From Phycisphaerales bacterium (GTDB lineage: Bacteria; Planctomycetota; Phycisphaerae; Phycisphaerales; SM1A02), in NCBI GenBank assembly GCA_018882625.1, contig VERO01000048.1:1-12702 (forward strand): a stretch of 12,702 nt of DNA. Reading direction: 5' to 3'. A program made the position numbers and the translations under genes. The notes beneath the pieces are model-generated. The model worked only from the letters and a program-made list of their open reading frames with translations. It had not been told where the DNA came from and searched no databases. This document shows, piece after piece, positions 6,959 through 12,702 of the stretch (the stretch's first letter is position 1; the number at the start of each line of letters is the position of its first letter).

Positions 6959-9917
6959 ATGCTGCCGATCGGCTTCGAGCGACCGATTGCCTTGCTCCTG
7001 CTGCTGGCGCTGCCTGCCTTGTGGTGGGGTGCATGGCGGTGGCGGCACGCCACGGGCGTGGCGCGGGCGTGGACTGCGGCGACGGTGCGGTCCGTGCTGC
7101 TTCTTCTGCTGGCGGGGGCGCTGGCGCAGCCTTCCATCGTCAGGCGCGGCGAGGGCGTGACGCTGCTCGTCGTGGCCGACGTGAGCCGGTCCGTGCCTCC
7201 CGCGCTTCTGCAGCGTGCCGAGTCGGCGCTGCAGCAGGCCGTGGCTGAGCCGCCGAACCGCGAGGACCGTGTCGGTGTCGTGACCGTGGCGCGCGAGGCC
7301 GCTGTGGCGGAGATCCCGCGCATCGGCGGTGAGGTGCACCTTGGCGGGCACGGCGGCGATGCCGAGGGCAGCGACCTGGCCGCGGGCTTGCGACGTGCGC
7401 TGGCGCTGCTTCCGGCGGACACGATGAACCGCATCCTGCTCGTGTCTGACGGGAACGAGACTGCCGGCAGCCTCTCGGAGGCTGCCGATCTCGCGGCGGC
7501 CAACGGCATCCCCATCGACGTGCTTCCGCTCGAGTACGCCCACCCGCGCGAGGTCGTGATGGAGGCGCTTCGGGTTCCGGCGCGCGCGCGCCTGGGACAG
7601 GCGGCCACCATGCGCGTCCTGCTGCGCAGCCAGGGCGCCTGCGAGGGCACGCTCTACATCTGGCGCAACGACCAGCCGATCGATCTTGATGCCGACACGC
7701 CCGGCGCGGGGCGGCGCATCAGCCTCTCTGCGGGACCCAACACCATCGAGATCCCCATCGCGCTCGAGCTCGCGGGCGCGCAGCGCTTCCGCGCGGTGTT
7801 TGAGCCCGATCCGGCGTGCGGCGATGCGATCGTCGAGAACAACGCCGGAGCCGCGACGGCATTCGTCGAGGGTGATGGCCGTGTGCTGGTGGTCGACGAC
7901 ACGGGAGTGGAGAGCGCATCGCTCGTGGATGCGCTGCGCGCGGGCCGCATCGGCGTCGACGTGATCGCATCCGATGCGCTGGCCGGCGGCATCGCGGTGC
8001 TCTCAGGCTATGACGCCGTCGTGCTCAGCAACATCCCGCGCTACGCGGTAGACAACGCGACGGACCGGATGCTCAAGGCCTACGTCCACGACCTTGGTGG
8101 GGGGCTTCTGATGACGGGCGGCGACCGGTCCTTCGGCGCGGGCGGATGGATCGACAGCGAGACCGCGAAGGCCATTCCCGTCAAGATGGACCCGCCCGCC
8201 ACGCGCGAGCTTCCGCGCGGAGCGCTCGCGCTGGTCGTGCACTCCTGCGAGATGCCGCAGGGCAACTACTGGGGACAGCAGGTGGCGATCGCGGCCATCG
8301 AGGCGCTGTCGCGCCTGGACTACATCGGCATCGTGGTGTTCGGGTTCGGCGGCGGCGGCAACGGCGCGCAGTGGGCGCACCCGATGCAGCTCGCCGGCGA
8401 CAAGACTGCGGCGGTCGCCGCGGCGCGCGGCATGGTGGTGGGCGACATGCAGGACTGGCAGGGCGCGCTCACGCTCGCCTACGAGGGGCTGATGGGGGTG
8501 CGCGCCGGACAGCGGCACGTCATCATGATCTCCGATGGCGATCCCGCGCCGCCGACCCAGGCGCTGCTCGATTCCTTCAAGTCGTCGCGCATCACCATCA
8601 CGACCGTGATGGTCTACGGGCACGGCTCCGCGGCCGATTTCCAGAACATGCGTGCCATGGCCGAGCAGACCGGCGGCACCTTCTACAACATCACTGCGGC
8701 CACCGTGAAGAGCCTTCCGCGCATCTTCACCAAGGAAGCCACGATGGTGTCGCGCACGCTTGTGCTCGAGGGCGACTTCCAGCCCGAGGCGCGCGCGGAC
8801 GTGGGCGGACCGGTGTCGGTCTCGAATCCGTTGCCGCGCATCGGCGGGTACATCGTGACGGTGCCTCGCGAGGGACTGGCGCAGGTGCCCGTCGTCAACG
8901 TCACCTCGGAGGGCACCGACCCGATCTTCGCGTACTGGAACCACGGGCTGGGCAAGGCGATCGCCTACACCAGCGACACCTCCGGCCGGTGGGGATCCAA
9001 CTGGATCGCGTGGCCCGGGTACCAGCCGTTCTGGGAGCGTGCGGTGCGATGGCTCATGCGGCCGCCCGCGCCGTCCAACATCGCGATGCGCACGCGCACC
9101 GAAGGTGAGCAGGCGATCGTCGAGCTCGACGCGACAGACGCAGCCGGCGGGCTCGCGAACTTCCTCCGCACCGACGCGCGCATCGTGCGTCCCGACGGCA
9201 CTGTCGCGCCGCTTCCGATGGAGCAGACGGGGCCAGGCCGGTACCAGGCTCGCTTCGACACCCCGGAGACCGGCTCGTACCTCGTCGATGTGGGTCTTCT
9301 CGACGGGCGCGGTGCGCGCTCGGGCGGGTCCGTGCAGGCGAGCGTGAGCGTGCCCTATGCGCGCGAGTTCCGCTCCACGCGCGACAACGCCGCGCTGCTG
9401 CGCAGCGTGGCCGAGCGCACTGGAGGCACCGCGTACACGATCGCCGACGTGGCGACCGCCCAGCTCTTTGACCGCCGCGGTCTTGCGGTGCCTGAGGCGG
9501 TGCGCCGCATCTGGGATGTGCTGGCGATCGTGGCGGCGGCGCTGCTGGTGATGGATGTGGCGGTGCGGCGCCTGGCCTTCGACCGCGATGCCGCGAAGGA
9601 GCTCGCCCAGGGTGTGGTGGGCAGCACCTCTGCAGCGACCGGCCAGTCTGTGGCCGCATGGCGGGCGGCCAGAAGCAGGGCGGCCGTGACGCGCGATGCC
9701 GCCGGAGAGTCCGCCCCGCCTGCGGCAGGCGGCTCCGGGCTGCGAAAGGGTGCTGGACCGGCAGCGCGCGGCGCGTCATCGCCTGCGCCAACTGGGCCCG
9801 AGTCTGCTCAAGCTCCATCGCCGCCGCCGGTCACGCAGCCCGATGCGGATGCCGATTCCCCGCTCTCCCGCCTGCGCAAGGCCAAGCGCCGTGCGCAGGA
9901 GGAGCGTGAGGGCGGTG

Positions 9918-9940
<23 letters not shown>
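6959..9940 (+). CDS. Large membrane VWA / glutamine-amidotransferase-like protein
   Basis: 993 residues. Two N-terminal membrane helices (about 10-27 and 42-57) are followed by a VWA domain (about 68-195) with metal-site motif D74-V-S-R-S and LLVSDGNE (Asp164). A beta-rich region follows, then a class I glutamine-amidotransferase-like fold (about 300-407: GRVLVVDDTG, YDAVVLSNIPRY, GGGLLMTGGDRSFGAGG) with no catalytic Cys at the usual place, so it is probably not an enzyme. A second VWA-like domain (about 420-590) starts VVHSCEMPQGNYWG, with His428 where the first metal-binding Asp is expected, but it keeps MISDGDP (Asp526). Another beta-rich region and a C-terminal helix (about 848-870) precede a 115-residue Ala/Ser/Pro tail that ends in a charged stretch. 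The mix of membrane anchors and VWA/GATase-like domains is typical of planctomycete proteins beside MoxR. Its role is probably protein interaction or assembly at the membrane. The start lies 12 bp after the previous stop, with GAGAGG further upstream. Confidence 0.85.
9908..9912 (+). promoter_or_regulatory. Ribosome-binding site supporting the MoxR start
   Basis: GAGGG lies five bases before the ATG at 9918. This favours 9918 over the in-frame ATGs at 9933 and 9978 and over any start further upstream. It sits inside the 3' end of the VWA gene, so MoxR translation starts within the preceding coding region. GGGAG at 9920-9924 could alternatively serve the ATG at 9933. Confidence 0.55.
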
Positions 9941-11014
<1,074 letters not shown>

Positions 11015-11018
<4 letters not shown>

Positions 11019-11923
11019 CGCGCCTCGAGCGGCTGGACCAGATGCTCGATCCGCAGGTGATGGCGATGCTCGACCAGCTCGACATCGTCAGCAGGAAGAT
11101 CTTCTCCGGGAAGATCCAGGGCGAGCGCCGCAGCCGGCGCAGGGGCCAGAGCGTCGAGTTCGCAGACTTCCGTCCGTATGTGCATGGCGATGACCTGCGG
11201 TTCGTCGACTGGAACATCTACGGACGCCTGGACCGGCTCTTCCTCAAGCTCTTCCTCGAGGACGAGGACCTGAGCCTGGTCATCGCCGTGGACCGCAGCG
11301 GATCGATGGCGTACGGCGATCCGCACAAGTTCGACTACGCGCGCCGTCTTGCGATGGCGCTTGGCTACATCGGGCTCGTCAACCACAACCGGGTCACGCT
11401 GTGCGCCTTCGGCGGCGCAGGTGGCGTCGCGCGCTCGACGGCGATGCGCGGCCGGCGCCGCACGAGCGAGATGGGCCGCTGGCTGCTAGCGCTGGAGGCC
11501 GGCGGCGATGCCGGGTTCGACGACGCGATGCGCACGATCGCGCTGTCGCGGCACGGCCGCGGCGTGCTCGTCGTCATCTCCGACTTTCTCGTGCCTGGAG
11601 GCACCGAGCGCGGGCTGCGCTACGTGGGCGGACGCGGGTTCGATGTGCACGCGATCCAGCTGCTCGCGCCGGAGGAGCTCGAGCCTGCGGCGCATGGCGT
11701 CACAGGAGACCTTCGCCTCGTGGACATCGAGAGCGGGACGGAGACCGAGGTGACCGCGACGGCCGCGGTCGTGCGCACATACCGCGAGGCCCTTGATGCG
11801 CACGTCGCCGCGCTGCGCGACTTCTGCGTGCGGCGCGGCATCACGCACACGCTGGTGCCGACCACGATGAAGCTCGATACGCTGCTCGTGGACTACCTCA
11901 GGCGACGCGGGCTCGTCGCATGA
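11015..11923 (+). CDS. DUF58 protein with VWA-type metal site
   Basis: 302 residues, the short soluble form of DUF58 without N-terminal membrane helices. The family signature is clear at about 41-71: RRRGQSVEFADFRPY, then GDDLRFVDWNIYGR, then LFLKLFLEDEDL. A VWA-like fold follows with an intact metal motif, VDRSGSM (Asp93, Ser95, Ser97), and VVISDFL later. DUF58 proteins are nearly always encoded beside moxR and are thought to be its partners; their molecular activity is not settled. The start is fixed by the ATGA overlap with moxR and a GGGAG (11002-11006) eight bases upstream. The stop overlaps the next start in the same ATGA way, which suggests coupled translation of moxR, this gene and the BatA-type gene. 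Confidence 0.92.
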
Positions 11924-12702
11924 ACTGGGTTGCGCCCATCGCAGGCCTCGTCGTCGCGGCGGCCACGGTCCCGCCGCTGCTGGCGCTCTACTTCCTCAGG
12001 CTGCGCCGCGCACGCCGAACCATCTCGAGCACGATGCTGTGGACGCGCGCCACCGAGGACCTGCGCGCGAATGCGCCCTTCCAGAGGCTTCGGCTCTCGA
12101 TCCTGCTGCTGCTCCAGCTGCTCGCGCTGGCGCTTGTGGCGCTCGCCATCGCGCAGCCGTACGCGGATCTCGGCGCAGGAGGCGCGCAGCGCGTCGTGCT
12201 GCTGGTCGACCGTTCAGGATCGATGAACGCACAGGATGGCGGCACGACGCCGAGTGCGCGGCTGGAGGAGGCCAGGCGGATTGCGCTCGCGCGCGTGCGC
12301 GACCTGCACGGCGGAGGCATCTTCTCCGGTGCCGCTCCCGAGATCGCGGTGATCGCCTTCGCGGGAGGGGCCGAGGTGCTTGCGCCGTACACCGACAATG
12401 CCGCGCAGGTGCGCGACGCCATTGCGGCAATCAGGCCTACAGATGAGCCGAGCCGGGTAGGGGAGGCACTCGAGCTCGCCCGCGCCTTCACCGCCGTGAC
12501 GCGGCCTGACGACCCGGATGCGCGGCCTGCGGCGCCTCCGGTGATCGAGCTCATCTCCGACGGACGCATTGAGGACCTCTCCGATCAGGTGCTGCGCGAG
12601 GGCGAGCGACTCGCCTACCGCCCTGTGGGCTCGCGCGATTCCTCCAACGCCGGTGTGGCTTCTGTGGCGGCGGCGCGCGACCCGGACCGCCCGGAGCAGG
12701 TC
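11920..12702 (+). CDS. BatA-type membrane VWA protein (N-terminal part, cut by window end)
   Basis: 261 codons are visible, open at the window end. The N-terminus matches the BatA/aerotolerance-operon N-terminal domain: a first membrane helix (about 4-27) ending in a basic run (RLRRARR), a cytoplasmic segment with STMLWTRATEDLRANAPFQRL, and a second helix (about 60-79) ending IAQP. A VWA domain follows with an intact metal motif, VLLVDRSGSM (Asp97, Ser99, Ser101), and IELISDGR further on. The last visible part (YRPVGSRDSSNAGVASVAAAR) fits the beta region that usually follows the VWA in these proteins. The full protein is probably several hundred residues longer and may end in another helix. 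It starts at ATGA overlapping the DUF58 stop. Function is inferred from family: a membrane partner of the MoxR ATPase, historically linked to stress or aerotolerance, with limited direct evidence. Confidence 0.9.
   Translation, partial: MNWVAPIAGLVVAAATVPPLLALYFLRLRRARRTISSTMLWTRATEDLRANAPFQRLRLSILLLLQLLALALVALAIAQPYADLGAGGAQRVVLLVDRSGSMNAQDGGTTPSARLEEARRIALARVRDLHGGGIFSGAAPEIAVIAFAGGAEVLAPYTDNAAQVRDAIAAIRPTDEPSRVGEALELARAFTAVTRPDDPDARPAAPPVIELISDGRIEDLSDQVLREGERLAYRPVGSRDSSNAGVASVAAARDPDRPEQV

Noticed and set aside
8003..8944. Minus-strand frame of 313 codons opposite the large VWA gene
   Set aside because: It is rich in Arg/His/Gly/Ala with no recognisable domain. The plus-strand protein here has clear VWA motifs.
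9696..9917. Upstream extension of the MoxR frame
   Set aside because: It lies within the tail of the VWA gene and adds non-conserved sequence. A GAGGG site precedes the ATG at 9918.

Overview
The window is GC-rich and densely coded, with almost no intergenic sequence. It reads most easily as a chromosomal piece of a planctomycete, possibly Phycisphaerae-like. This assignment is inferred from three things: the set of MoxR ATPase, DUF58, BatA-type VWA and glutamine-amidotransferase-like VWA proteins; the long Q/A/E-rich membrane-anchored coiled-coil protein; and very high GC at third codon positions. No RNA genes, CRISPR arrays, insertion sequences or prophage genes were seen.

Left end, minus strand (1-1322). 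The window opens inside a FeoA-domain gene (start codon at 175, reading out of the window). Just upstream is a compact promoter whose entire -35/-10 spacer is a near-perfect palindrome of Fur-box type (185-207). The predicted transcription start falls on the ATG, so the message would be leaderless. Upstream of it, also on the minus strand, is an unrecognised exported or membrane-anchored protein (207-1322) with a Pro/Glu tract and a repeated coiled coil. Its stop codon lies inside the feoA -35 element.

A 49-bp divergent gap (1323-1371) separates this from a long plus-strand run (1372 to the window end) that looks like one operon. Junctions are TGATG, TGATG, a 12-bp gap, a 23-bp overlap, ATGA and ATGA. 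The order is: a membrane-anchored coiled-coil protein (DUF4175-like layout); an Fe(III)-type ABC transporter substrate-binding lipoprotein; a 12-helix ABC permease joined in frame to an NHL-repeat domain with an intact internal lipobox; a large membrane VWA/glutamine-amidotransferase-like protein; MoxR AAA+ ATPase; DUF58; and the N-terminal part of a BatA-type VWA membrane protein cut by the window end.

The MoxR ATPase, DUF58 and VWA proteins form the known MoxR-VWA type of chaperone or co-factor-insertion module. Unusually, an iron-type importer is embedded in it between the coiled-coil gene and the large VWA gene, and a Fur-type-controlled feoA lies at the left end. No ABC ATPase is present, so the importer would need an ATPase encoded elsewhere. 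The most interesting items are the promoter-embedded Fur-type palindrome with a predicted leaderless feoA, the permease-NHL fusion, and the mixing of metal uptake with MoxR-VWA genes.
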